Origin: Candidatus Omnitrophota bacterium
Lineage (GTDB): Bacteria > Omnitrophota > Gorgyraeia > Gygaellales > JAHJCI01
DNA: 31,132 nt
NCBI GenBank assembly: GCA_016783355.1
Contig: JADHWR010000006.1
Location: 1 to 31,132, forward strand
Direction of reading: 5' to 3'
Part shown: one piece after another, positions 7,894 through 15,244 of the stretch
Layout of the letters: every line of letters begins with the position of its first letter
Numbering within the stretch: the stretch's first letter is position 1
Notes under the pieces: generated by a model
Told to the model about the DNA's origin: nothing
Seen by the model: only the letters and a program-made list of their open reading frames with translations
Databases searched by the model: none
Position numbers and translations under genes: made by a program

Positions 7894-8734
7894 CTTTTTC
7901 GTATGCCTCAATAATATTCTGAACTATTTTGTGTCGTACAACATCGGACTTCGTTAAATAGATAAATTTTATTCCTTCAATATCACACAATAGTTTTTGG
8001 GCCTGGAGTAAACCTGAAGGCTTTGCACCAGGAAGATCGCTCTGTGTTATATCTCCAGTAATTACTACCCTGGAATCAAAACCAATCCTTGTTAAAATCA
8101 TCTTTAATTGTGCGCCGGTGCAATTCTGCGCTTCATCAAGGATAATAAAGGCATCATTTAAGGTTCTTCCGCGCATATAGGCAAGGGGAGCTATCTCAAT
8201 AATCCCCTTCTCAACATATCTTTCGATTGTCGAGGTATCCATCATGTCATAAAGAGCATCGTATAAAGGCCGCAAATACGGGGACAGTTTTTCATGTATA
8301 TCGCCAGGTAAATAACCCAACGATTCACCTGCTTCAACTGCCGGTCTCGTTAAAATAATACGCTTTATCGCTCGTGCTTTAAGTGCCTCTTGCGCCTGAT
8401 AAACCGCCAGATAGGTTTTTCCTGTGCCTGCTGGACCAATGGCAAAAACAACATCATATTTTTTGATTGCCTCCACATATTCTTTTTGCCCTTTACTTTG
8501 GGGTCTGATTTCCGGTAAACCCCGCCTCTGCGCAGCAGGCGGGCGGGACACTAAATTAGCAATCTGATTAACTGCCCTTAAGACCTCTTTCTTCGTGCCG
8601 CTAATCTTAAGTCCTTGCGCGTGACTCGTAATCTTAACATTAAATTCTTTCTCAATCGCCCTTAGATTTACATCGTAGGGCCCAAATAGCTCTTTTAACT
8701 GTTCATTGTCCTGAAGGTAAAATATCTCTTCCAT
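7868..8734 (-). CDS. phoH: PhoH-family ATPase
   Basis: 288-residue cytoplasmic P-loop ATPase of the PhoH/YbeZ type. Family members work beside YbeY in RNA metabolism, and ybeY lies two genes downstream. An N-terminal KH-like segment (residues about 15-65) precedes the ATPase domain with Walker A GPAGTGKT (100-107) and Walker B FIILDEAQN. The linker between them contains RPPAAQRRG, encoded by a GC-rich hairpin (8521-8543) that looks inserted. No good Shine-Dalgarno is visible at the ATG, 18 nt after the preceding stop. Confidence 0.93.
   Translation of the reverse strand: MEEIFYLQDNEQLKELFGPYDVNLRAIEKEFNVKITSHAQGLKISGTKKEVLRAVNQIANLVSRPPAAQRRGLPEIRPQSKGQKEYVEAIKKYDVVFAIGPAGTGKTYLAVYQAQEALKARAIKRIILTRPAVEAGESLGYLPGDIHEKLSPYLRPLYDALYDMMDTSTIERYVEKGIIEIAPLAYMRGRTLNDAFIILDEAQNCTGAQLKMILTRIGFDSRVVITGDITQSDLPGAKPSGLLQAQKLLCDIEGIKFIYLTKSDVVRHKIVQNIIEAYEKDERKAYKT
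8521..8543 (-). repeat. GC-rich hairpin in the phoH linker
   Basis: CCCGCCT and AGGCGGG flank a self-complementary core within 23 bp. It lies in frame at the junction of the KH-like and ATPase parts and encodes RPPAAQRRG. No second copy occurs in this window, so calling it a dispersed repeat is inference. Confidence 0.4.
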
Positions 8735-8752
8735 TTTTAATGAGCACTAAAC

Positions 8753-9304
8753 TTATTTTTCACCAGCAGGAACCTCTAATGGAATCTCAAGGACCTGACC
8801 CGGGTAGATTCTGTGAGAAGTTTTGAGAATCCCTCGATTTGCTTCATAAATATCCTTCCATCTTCTGCTCGTGCCATAGAATCTCAGAGATATCTTAGTC
8901 AATGTATCACCCTTTTGCACAGTATATTTCTTTATAACTAATACCCTTGATTTTTCAGGAGAAATGGTCGAAACGGGCAAGGAAACAGAAACCGTCTCCT
9001 CCTCTACAGATTCTCCAGGAAACCACGGGCTAATCTCTGTTTTGGGTTTGGCTAATTCTGATTTTCTTTTCTTAAATTCTTCTGGCGCATAGAATTCTGT
9101 CTCAATCACCTGAATCGTACGTGTGCTCTTGCGCGGTTTTAATAAGACCGTGCTCGGTTTGCCAAAAAGATAACCTTGATTTCCACTCGCCAAATCCTGA
9201 TCCACTCTTTCCTTGGTTACGGTATAAGTCCGAACTACGCAACCAGCCAAAATAAAAGGTAAAAGGCAGAAAATAAAAGGTAAAAGTTTCGTTTTTCTAA
9301 ACAT
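8753..9304 (-). CDS. LysM-domain lipoprotein
   Basis: 183 residues from the ATG at 9304. A short basic start (MFRKTK), a hydrophobic stretch and ILAGC form a lipoprotein signal with lipidated Cys22. A charged linker leads to a C-terminal LysM domain at about 125-173 (YTVQKGDTLTKISLRFYG...YPGQVLEIP), which binds peptidoglycan. It probably tethers or organises the cell wall under the outer membrane. The start is fixed by GAGGAGGT 4 nt upstream, which belongs to a structured leader repeat. The hydrophobic core is encoded by two 17-bp direct repeats at a 21-bp period (9249-9265, 9270-9286), giving LLPFIFC-LLPFILA. Confidence 0.85.
   Translation of the reverse strand: MFRKTKLLPFIFCLLPFILAGCVVRTYTVTKERVDQDLASGNQGYLFGKPSTVLLKPRKSTRTIQVIETEFYAPEEFKKRKSELAKPKTEISPWFPGESVEEETVSVSLPVSTISPEKSRVLVIKKYTVQKGDTLTKISLRFYGTSRRWKDIYEANRGILKTSHRIYPGQVLEIPLEVPAGEK
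9249..9286 (-). repeat. 21-bp-period tandem repeat encoding a signal-peptide core
   Basis: The 17-mer AAAATAAAAGGTAAAAG occurs at 9249-9265 and 9270-9286 with 4 bp between. On the minus strand it encodes LLPFIF twice, making the whole hydrophobic region of the lipoprotein signal. Confidence 0.8.
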
Positions 9305-9308
9305 CTGT

Positions 9309-9414
9309 ACCTCCTCAATGAGTCCGCCAAAGTTCGTTGGCGGACGAATTGATCCCACCGAATGCTCTAAAATTATCAGGGAGAATTTTAGAGCATCTTA
9401 TGAGGCGGGATATA
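9309..9414 (-). repeat. Three-stem leader element with built-in Shine-Dalgarno, copy A
   Basis: A 106-bp element filling the whole gap between the aspS stop and the LysM lipoprotein gene, and matching 12415-12526. Stems on the minus-strand RNA: outer 9404-9411 with 9352-9359 (one G.U pair), middle 9384-9394 with 9364-9374 (11 bp), and last 9337-9345 with 9322-9330 (9 bp). These are followed by CTCATTGAGGAGGT, which holds the ribosome-binding site. Confidence 0.88.
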
Positions 9415-9419
9415 CATTA

Positions 9420-10871
9420 TTATAGTAATCCTAATTCCTTCAACTGCACCTCATTAACAGACGATGGTGCACCAGTTAATAGACACGAACCCTTCTGTGT
9501 CTTGGGAAATGTGATTACCTCGCGAATAGTCTGGACATTCGCAAGAATACTTAAAAAGCGATCTAATCCAAAGGCAATTCCGCCATGAGGCGGGCCTCCA
9601 TACTCTAATGCCTCCAGTAGAAAGCCAAAGCGAAGACGTGCTTCTGCTTCATCTATTCTAATAATTTTAAATATTTTTTCTTGAAGGACTTTCTGATGAA
9701 TCCTTAATGAACCAGAGGCGATTTCCACGCCATTGAGAACTAAATCATAAGCAACCGCTCTTGCCTTCGCTATGTCCTGGGGGCTGTCTAAAAATTTCAA
9801 ATCAGCAGGATGGGGTGCAGTAAAAGGATGGTGTTCAGACTCCCAGCGTTTTTCCTCCTCATTATATTTAAATAAAGGGAAGTCGGTAATCCAGACAAAA
9901 CTAAATTCTTGCTTAGTTTCTTTTCGCAAATCAGGCTTATCTGTTTTATATTTCTCAATTGCTTCCTTGAATGTAAAACGCCTAAAAGATATCTTTAAGT
10001 TTATGGATTGAAGCTCTTGGAAAATCTCCTGCATTAACTGCTCTGTTAGACTAAAAATGTCTTCTTGTTCAACAAAACTCATCTCTAAATCTAATTGGGT
10101 AAATTCTGGTTGACGGTCGGCGCGTAAATCTTCGTCACGAAAACAACGGGCAATCTGAAAATAGCGGTCGCAGCCAGCGACCATTAAAATCTGTTTAAAA
10201 AGTTGTGGTGATTGAGGAAGGGCGTAAAAATGGCCTGGATTTAATCGTGAGGGAACAAGAAAGTCACGTGCCCCCTCTGGTGTAGATTTGGTAAGAAGAG
10301 GAGTTTCCATTTCTAAAAAGCCGCTTTTGACTAAAAAAGAACGTACTATCTGATAAAGTTTGTGGCGCAGAACAAGATTGTTAAAGGTATTCTTTCGCCT
10401 TATATCAAGATAGCGGTACTTCAGGCGTAAATCACTGCTTAAATTTAAATCCACCTCATCTTCAATCTCAAAAGGAAGAGTTTGTGATGGATTTAAAATA
10501 ACTAAGTCAAGAATTTCAAGCTCAATCTCTCCTGTGGAAATCTTGGGATTTTGGGTACCTTTTGGCCGAGGGTTAACCTTACCTTCAACCAATATCACAA
10601 ATTCATTACCTAACCCCTTTGCCTTTTCATACACCCCGTTTCGAAGTCCCCCGTCTATGGCGGGGGCAGTCGCCCCTGGCGCCTTACTTCGAACGGGGTA
10701 CACCTCTTGCTTTTGGGGCACAAAAACTAACTGCGTTATGCCGTATCTGTCCCGTAAATCTATAAAGATAATTTTTCCATGGTCACGGCGTCTTGCCACC
10801 CAGCCACAGAGCTTGACAACCTTGCCTATATTATTTATATTCAGCTCTCCGCACGTATGGGTTCGTAACAT
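9420..10871 (-). CDS. aspS: Aspartate--tRNA ligase (AspS), GAD-less, with an in-frame palindrome insert
   Basis: Class II synthetase charging tRNA with aspartate. The OB anticodon domain lies at about 1-130. Motif 2 is FRDEDLRADRQPEFTQLD (244-261) and motif 3 is GGPPHGGIAFGLDR (425-438). At 483 residues it is about 100 shorter than typical bacterial AspRS: TDKPDLRKETKQEFSFVWITDFP runs straight across the place where the GAD insertion domain usually sits. Residues about 57-80 of the OB domain (YPVRSKAPGATAP...) are a translated palindromic repeat. The 5' end overlaps hisS by 31 nt. Whether it is Asp-specific or also mischarges tRNA-Asn cannot be told. Confidence 0.95.
   Translation of the reverse strand: MLRTHTCGELNINNIGKVVKLCGWVARRRDHGKIIFIDLRDRYGITQLVFVPQKQEVYPVRSKAPGATAPAIDGGLRNGVYEKAKGLGNEFVILVEGKVNPRPKGTQNPKISTGEIELEILDLVILNPSQTLPFEIEDEVDLNLSSDLRLKYRYLDIRRKNTFNNLVLRHKLYQIVRSFLVKSGFLEMETPLLTKSTPEGARDFLVPSRLNPGHFYALPQSPQLFKQILMVAGCDRYFQIARCFRDEDLRADRQPEFTQLDLEMSFVEQEDIFSLTEQLMQEIFQELQSINLKISFRRFTFKEAIEKYKTDKPDLRKETKQEFSFVWITDFPLFKYNEEEKRWESEHHPFTAPHPADLKFLDSPQDIAKARAVAYDLVLNGVEIASGSLRIHQKVLQEKIFKIIRIDEAEARLRFGFLLEALEYGGPPHGGIAFGLDRFLSILANVQTIREVITFPKTQKGSCLLTGAPSSVNEVQLKELGLL
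10633..10699 (-). repeat. PVRSK palindromic element, copy 2, inside aspS
   Basis: A 67-bp copy with ends ACCCCGTTTCGAAGT and ACTTCGAACGGGGT, inserted in frame in the OB-domain coding region. The inner stem has diverged (CCCCCGTCTATGGCGGGGG), replacing the usual PNSVAGTS with AIDGGLR while keeping the frame open. Confidence 0.9.
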
Positions 10872-12109
10872 TTTAATCTTCTGGTTACCTCATCGATCTT
10901 AACTTCTTCCTGCTTACCTGATACCATGTCCTTGAGTGTTACTGTTCCTTTTTTGAGCTCATCCTCTCCAATAATTACCGTCAACCTCACGCCTAACTCA
11001 TCTGCCCGGCGCATCTTTCCTTTTAATGAACGACCCTCTGTATAATCCATATCCGAAGCTATGCCTTGTTCACGCAGTTTATCCAATAATTTAACCCCTG
11101 CCTTGTCTGCTTCTTCGCCTAAGGTTATTAAATAAGTAACCAATCTTGGCTCTTGAGGCTGAGGCTGCCGAGATTGTGCCAGTAGTAATCGTTCTTCTCC
11201 CAGGGCAAATCCTATCGCTCCTAATTCTGGTCCACCAAATTCAGCCACTAAATTGTCATATCTTCCACCCGCACCCAATGCATCTTGACTGCCTAATCGC
11301 GGATGCTTAATCTCAAAAATTGTGCGTGTATAATAATCCAAACCGCGCACCAGCGCCGGTTCGAACTTATACCCTATCCCTAAAGTATCCAATCCCGCAA
11401 GCACGCTCTCCAGGTGTTTTTTACATGAATCGCAGAGATGGTCTGTGCCCAACTCTAATTTATTCACTATCCTCATACACTCTGGTTTCTTGCAATCAAG
11501 GATGCGGAAAACATTTTGTTTAAAACGCCTCTTGCAATCCGCGCATAAATTATCCAGGTAAGGGGTTATCTTGTAACGTAGGATTTTCGCCAGAACTTGC
11601 TTATCCTTAATACAACCTAGGCTATTAATATAAATTTGATAGCCCTCAATATTCAATTCCTTAACTAATCTATTAAGGAGAGAGATAATTTCAATATCTA
11701 AATTAGGGGAATTGCTGCCGATTGCCTCTACTCCGAGATGATGAAATTGACGAAGCCGGCCCTTTTGTTGACGCTCAGCACGAAACATCGCACCAACATA
11801 ATAAAACTTCGCCAGTCCCCTCTTTCTATCCAATCTATTCTCTAAATACGCCCGCACGATAGAAGCTGTTGCCTCTGGCCGCAAGACTAAATGGCCAGAG
11901 CCCCTCTTAATCTCAAACATCTGCTTCTTTACCACTTCTGTTGTCTTGCCTAAGGAGCGGCAAAATAAAGAAAATTCTTCCATCAACGGCGTACGAATCT
12001 CCTCGTAGCCGTAAGAGGAAAAAATCCTTGTGCAGGTCTCTTCAGTCTTACGCCAAAAGAGAATCTCTTCGGGTAAAATATCGCGTGTTCCCTTTACACG
12101 CCTAAACAT
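10841..12109 (-). CDS. hisS: Histidine--tRNA ligase (HisS)
   Basis: Class II synthetase. From the ATG at 12109 it begins MFRRVKGTRDILP, the normal HisRS start. Next come RPEATASIVRAYLEN, motif 2 (FRAERQQKGRLRQFHHLGVEAIG), the histidine-binding LVRGLDYYTRTIFE, motif 3 (GAIGFALGEERLLL) and a C-terminal anticodon domain. Six cysteines in CxxC-like pairs (CADC, CKKPEC, CDSC) lie in the insertion region, as in many bacterial HisRS. An in-frame GTG at 12136 overlaps the preceding stop (GTGA) and would add nine residues. It is the alternative start. The order HU-hisS-aspS suggests one transcript. Confidence 0.95.
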   Translation of the reverse strand: MFRRVKGTRDILPEEILFWRKTEETCTRIFSSYGYEEIRTPLMEEFSLFCRSLGKTTEVVKKQMFEIKRGSGHLVLRPEATASIVRAYLENRLDRKRGLAKFYYVGAMFRAERQQKGRLRQFHHLGVEAIGSNSPNLDIEIISLLNRLVKELNIEGYQIYINSLGCIKDKQVLAKILRYKITPYLDNLCADCKRRFKQNVFRILDCKKPECMRIVNKLELGTDHLCDSCKKHLESVLAGLDTLGIGYKFEPALVRGLDYYTRTIFEIKHPRLGSQDALGAGGRYDNLVAEFGGPELGAIGFALGEERLLLAQSRQPQPQEPRLVTYLITLGEEADKAGVKLLDKLREQGIASDMDYTEGRSLKGKMRRADELGVRLTVIIGEDELKKGTVTLKDMVSGKQEEVKIDEVTRRLKCYEPIRAES

Positions 12110-12132
12110 AAATTTATCCGTTATTAAAGCCT

Positions 12133-12405
12133 TCACCTAATCTTTTTCTTAAGTTCTAAGCCTGGCTTAAAGACTACTACCTTACGTGCAGGCACAGGGA
12201 CAAGTTCACCAGTGCGGGGATTTCTTCCGGGGCGGGGCTTTCTCTGTTTTATCTTGAATACGCCAAAATTACGTAATTCTATCTTTTCTCCGCGAATAAG
12301 AGCATCGCTCATCGCATCAAGGATACTCTGGAGTATCTTTTTTATTTTATTCTGCCTCATACCAGTTGCATCGGTAACCCTAAGTGTAATATCCTTTTTT
12401 GTCAT
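12133..12405 (-). CDS. HU/IHF-family DNA-binding protein
   Basis: 90 residues, the family's usual size. MTKKDITLRVTDATGMRQNKIKKIL forms the dimerising helices and RNFGVFKIKQRKPRPGRNPRTGE the beta arm that wraps DNA, with the intercalating proline within GRNPRTGE. It bends and compacts DNA as a dimer. The N terminus and arm look somewhat closer to IHF than to HU, but assignment to a subunit is not possible. It is first in a long operon, with a consensus promoter at 12551-12578 and a 140-nt leader that contains a three-stem element ending in GAGGAGGT. Confidence 0.92.
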   Translation of the reverse strand: MTKKDITLRVTDATGMRQNKIKKILQSILDAMSDALIRGEKIELRNFGVFKIKQRKPRPGRNPRTGELVPVPARKVVVFKPGLELKKKIR

Positions 12406-12414
12406 TTTTGTGCC

Positions 12415-12526
12415 ACCTCCTCAATGAGTCCGCCAAAGTTCGTTGGCGGACGAATTGATCCCGCCGAATGCTCTAAAATTATCCCCTGCGGGGAGAATTT
12501 TAGAGCAGTTTATGAGGCGGGATATA
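12415..12526 (-). repeat. Three-stem leader element with built-in Shine-Dalgarno, copy B
   Basis: 112 bp, near-identical to 9309-9414 apart from a 6-bp length difference in the middle loop. RNA stems: outer 12516-12523 with 12458-12465 (perfect), middle 12496-12506 with 12470-12480, extended by TCCCC/GGGGA around a TGC loop, and last 12443-12451 with 12428-12436. It ends in CTCATTGAGGAGGT, which serves the HU-like gene. Confidence 0.88.
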
Positions 12527-12550
12527 TACCTTTCTATAGTAGTCTTGTTT

Positions 12551-12578
12551 ATCATATCAACCTCAAGTTATCTGTCAA
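12551..12578 (-). promoter_or_regulatory. Consensus promoter of the HU-hisS-aspS operon
   Basis: Minus-strand TTGACA (12573-12578), a 16-bp spacer and TATGAT (12551-12556). The predicted start is near 12544, so the whole three-stem element would be in the 5' untranslated RNA. Confidence 0.78.
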
Positions 12579-12606
12579 GGGCTTATTTGAGGTCGCTGAA
12601 AAACTC

Positions 12607-13506
12607 CTAATTTTCTGCAGCGGCCTCTGAGAGCTCTCTAAAAAATCTCCTCCAGGGGAATTTGGTTCCCGGGCATTCGGTCTGCGCACCAGGAGCATCA
12701 CTATGGCCCATAATATTCTTTAACGGTATATGATAATAATCTCTTAAAAGATTTACCAAATAGACCAATGAATTCAATTGTTTCTCTGAGACCTCTTCTT
12801 TGCTAAAATTACCAACAAGACAGATACCGAGGCTTTTATAATTCATCCCTCCTGCACGGCAATGTGCTCCGTACTCCTGCTTAATCCAGCGAGGAGAGAC
12901 TTCAATAAAGCCATTCTGCTTTCCTCTTGTTCCATTATCAATCACAAAATGATACCCGATCTCTTTAAATCCACGCCTTTGGTGAGCATGGTGAAAGTGG
13001 AGTGAATTACCCTCGTCTGTTGCACTATGATGAATAATTATATATTTCCATTTCCTTGATGGATAAAGCGTTATTACTGACTGAGGAGGCAAGGCACTGG
13101 GAATCAACAGGTTTTGCCCCAGCTTCACCTCACTAGAATGTTTGAGCTTATTTGCACGCACAATCGCATCAATTGATACATCATAGACCTGGCTAATTCT
13201 CCAAAGGCTCTCACCGGGAGCAACAGTATGCGTAATGTTTGTACGCCCTACCACCACAGGTACACGCAAGGACCTCGATGGTGGAGGCGGCGCAGGGCGG
13301 GAAACAGGCCTCATTGGCGCTATTACACAAGAGGATAAAACCAAGACAAAGAATCCTGCGATGGTCAACTTTACCCCGTTTGAAGTCCCCGCCAAATTTC
13401 GTGGCGGGGCAGTCGCCCTCGGCGTCTTACTTCGAACGGGGTTTACCCCGTTTGAAATAGGATACCGCGGGTATCCGTTATTTCGGATGGGGTTCAGTGC
13501 TTTCAT
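12607..13506 (-). CDS. LysM + N-acetylmuramoyl-L-alanine amidase lipoprotein with repeat-derived N terminus
   Basis: 299 residues. After a hydrophobic run, LSSC gives a lipobox with Cys60. A Pro-rich linker follows, then LysM (THTVAPGESLWRISQVYD..., about 92-137) and an Amidase_2/PGRP domain (about 153-290) with likely zinc ligands His159, His268 and Cys278 (IIIHH, GHSDAPG, TECPG). It would cleave the lactyl-amide bond of peptidoglycan in the periplasm. Residues 5-45, ahead of the signal core, are translated from two tandem palindromic elements, so the basic n-region is about 47 residues long instead of about 6. GGGGT lies 8 nt before the ATG, which starts 2 nt after the rsmA stop. Confidence 0.88.
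   Translation of the reverse strand: MKALNPIRNNGYPRYPISNGVNPVRSKTPRATAPPRNLAGTSNGVKLTIAGFFVLVLSSCVIAPMRPVSRPAPPPPSRSLRVPVVVGRTNITHTVAPGESLWRISQVYDVSIDAIVRANKLKHSSEVKLGQNLLIPSALPPQSVITLYPSRKWKYIIIHHSATDEGNSLHFHHAHQRRGFKEIGYHFVIDNGTRGKQNGFIEVSPRWIKQEYGAHCRAGGMNYKSLGICLVGNFSKEEVSEKQLNSLVYLVNLLRDYYHIPLKNIMGHSDAPGAQTECPGTKFPWRRFFRELSEAAAEN
13373..13442 (-). repeat. PVRSK palindromic element, copy 3, inside the amidase gene
   Basis: A 70-bp element from ACCCCGTTTGAAGT to ACTTCGAACGGGGT, encoding PVRSKTPRATAPP...GTSNGV between the start codon and the signal-peptide core. Confidence 0.9.
13445..13493 (-). repeat. Second, shorter palindrome abutting copy 3
   Basis: 49 bp with similar ends (ACCCCGTTTGAAATA / TATTTCGGATGGGGT) but a different core: GGATACC, GCG loop, GGTATCC. 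It is separated by 2 bp from the preceding element and encodes NPIRNNGYPRYPISNGVN in frame. Confidence 0.85.
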
Positions 13507-13508
13507 AT

Positions 13509-14294
13509 TTATACCCCAAATCTTACCAAGCGCATAAAGTCTTCTAAGGTTAACTTTTCTGCGCGGACATTCTCGTCAATATTATATTTCTGAAAATAGC
13601 GCGATAGTCTTTGAGAGGAAACAATCCCTTTTAAAGCGTTTTTTAAAACCTTTCTTCTTTGATTAAAACCGGCACGAATAAGTTTAAATAAGATTTTCTC
13701 TTCTTTCTTATCTAAGGGTAGCTTCTTTTTCAAAGTCAGCCTGAAAAAACTGGAATCCACCTCAGGTTTTGGCCAAAAACTGCCTTTTTTTATATTAAAG
13801 AGTGGCTGCGGCTGGGAAAAATAGTGCACGAAATAACTTATGCTTGAGGCCTGCACACAGCCCGGCGCCGCCGTTATCCTTTGCGCAAATTCCTTCTGTA
13901 CGGTAATCAAGATTTCACTTATTATATCAGGAAATTTTAATAAATGTAAAATAATTTCCGTAGTAATATAATAGGGCAAATTACCGACCACTTTGATTTC
14001 AGAAAAACCCTGGAAGTATTCCCTCAGATTAAACTTTAAAATGTCCGCACAGATTATCACTGCGGCAGTTCCTTTCAGATTCTCTTTAAGTAAGGCGCAC
14101 AGCTTCTTGTCAATCTCTAAAGCAAATATCTTTCTTGTCTTTCGCGCTAATAACCGCGTAAGCTCTCCTCTTCCTGCGCCAATCTCTAACAATGTATCCT
14201 TGGGCTCAATCTGACAGAAATCAACAATCTTTCTTTGAATATTCTGGTCAACAAGGAAATTCTGCCCTAATCTCTTTTTTGGTTTAAGGTGCAT
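13509..14294 (-). CDS. rsmA: 16S rRNA dimethyladenosine transferase (RsmA/KsgA)
   Basis: 261-residue SAM-dependent methylase that dimethylates the two adjacent adenines of the 16S 3'-terminal hairpin late in 30S assembly. LGQNFLVD near the start, SAM-binding EIGAGRGELT (37-46), acidic FALEID, and the catalytic motif NLPYY (105-109) are all present. The C-terminal helical domain shows FNQRRKVLKNALKG. The start overlaps the pdxA 3' end by 28 nt, a compact arrangement also common in E. coli, where pdxA and ksgA are neighbours. Confidence 0.95.
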   Translation of the reverse strand: MHLKPKKRLGQNFLVDQNIQRKIVDFCQIEPKDTLLEIGAGRGELTRLLARKTRKIFALEIDKKLCALLKENLKGTAAVIICADILKFNLREYFQGFSEIKVVGNLPYYITTEIILHLLKFPDIISEILITVQKEFAQRITAAPGCVQASSISYFVHYFSQPQPLFNIKKGSFWPKPEVDSSFFRLTLKKKLPLDKKEEKILFKLIRAGFNQRRKVLKNALKGIVSSQRLSRYFQKYNIDENVRAEKLTLEDFMRLVRFGV

Positions 14295-15244
14295 TGAATT
14301 GCTGTTTTGAGCGCAGAGACAAAGCTATCTGTTCGGGCAATGTTCGCGCCCGCAATATCAAAAGCTGTGCCATGTAAGGGTGAGGTACGCACAACATCAA
14401 GGCCAAAAGTGAGATTCACCCCTGAAGCAAAATCAGTAATTTTTAAAGGAACTAAGGCCTGGTCATGATACATTGCGACAACCGCATCGAATCTCTTTTG
14501 TCTGGCCAATGAAAATGCCGTATCAGCCGGGAGGGGGCCTATAATTTCCCCAATTCTTTGCGCTGCTTTCTTTATCGCTGGCTTAATTATCTCTATCTCT
14601 TCTTTTCCTAATAAGCCTGCTTCTCCTGCATGTGGATTTAAGGCACAGACACAAATTCGTGGCTGCGCAATTGCAAAATAAAGCTTAAGTGTTTTAAAGG
14701 TGGCGATGATCGCCTTATATACTAAATTTTTATTCAAATAGGAACCCACATTACATAAAGGCAGGTGTCGGCTAGCTAAACTAATCTTAAGATATTTATT
14801 CAGCAAAAACATCAAAATATCTTCCTTCTTTTTGCCAAAAACCTGCGCAAAGAATTCTGTCTGTCCACTATATTTAAAACCAGCAGCATTTATTGATTCT
14901 TTGGAAATTGGCGCGGTAACCAAACAGTCGATTTGTCTCTTTTTAATCAAATCTACTGCTATCTTGAGATAATCCATTGCTGCCTTTCCATATTCTGGTT
15001 TTATTTTGCCAAAGCAAAAGTTTCTATGGGGAACATTCTTTAAATCGATAAAACTTTGCGCCTTGCGCTTTTCGTCTTGCGCTTTGCGCTTTTCGCCCTG
15101 CGCCTTATTAAAGACCCATTTATCTCCGATGACACAAAACTGGGCCAATTTATGGAGTTGGGCAACACCAAGGCTCTTGGCAATAATCTCTGGACCAATA
15201 CCTGCGGGCTCACCCATTGTTATACCAACCCTCACTTTATTCAT
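14267..15244 (-). CDS. pdxA: 4-hydroxythreonine-4-phosphate dehydrogenase (PdxA)
   Basis: 325 residues. An NAD-dependent dehydrogenase of the DXP-dependent pyridoxal phosphate pathway (a PdxA2-type sugar-acid enzyme is less likely). GITMGEPAGIGPE opens the protein. Metal-binding histidines are His160 (SRHLPL), His205 (NPHAGE) and His260 (MYHDQ), with the same spacing as in E. coli PdxA. Residues 48-63 (KAQGEKRKAQDEKRKAQ) come from a 21-bp tandem repeat and form a basic loop not expected in the family. The ATG overlaps the stop of the upstream chaperone gene (ATGA). Confidence 0.93.
   Translation of the reverse strand: MNKVRVGITMGEPAGIGPEIIAKSLGVAQLHKLAQFCVIGDKWVFNKAQGEKRKAQDEKRKAQSFIDLKNVPHRNFCFGKIKPEYGKAAMDYLKIAVDLIKKRQIDCLVTAPISKESINAAGFKYSGQTEFFAQVFGKKKEDILMFLLNKYLKISLASRHLPLCNVGSYLNKNLVYKAIIATFKTLKLYFAIAQPRICVCALNPHAGEAGLLGKEEIEIIKPAIKKAAQRIGEIIGPLPADTAFSLARQKRFDAVVAMYHDQALVPLKITDFASGVNLTFGLDVVRTSPLHGTAFDIAGANIARTDSFVSALKTAIQCTLNQKRD
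15056..15104 (-). repeat. 21-bp tandem repeat in pdxA
   Basis: Two 21-bp units (15056-15076, 15077-15097) differing at two positions, plus a partial third. On the minus strand they encode GEKRKAQ/DEKRKAQ. The period is a multiple of three, so copy-number change would keep the frame. Confidence 0.85.

Noticed and set aside
9305..9358. Upstream start of the LysM lipoprotein (MGSIRPPTNFGG...)
   Set aside because: This stretch is the three-stem leader element. The ATG at 9304 has a strong Shine-Dalgarno and begins a normal lipoprotein signal.
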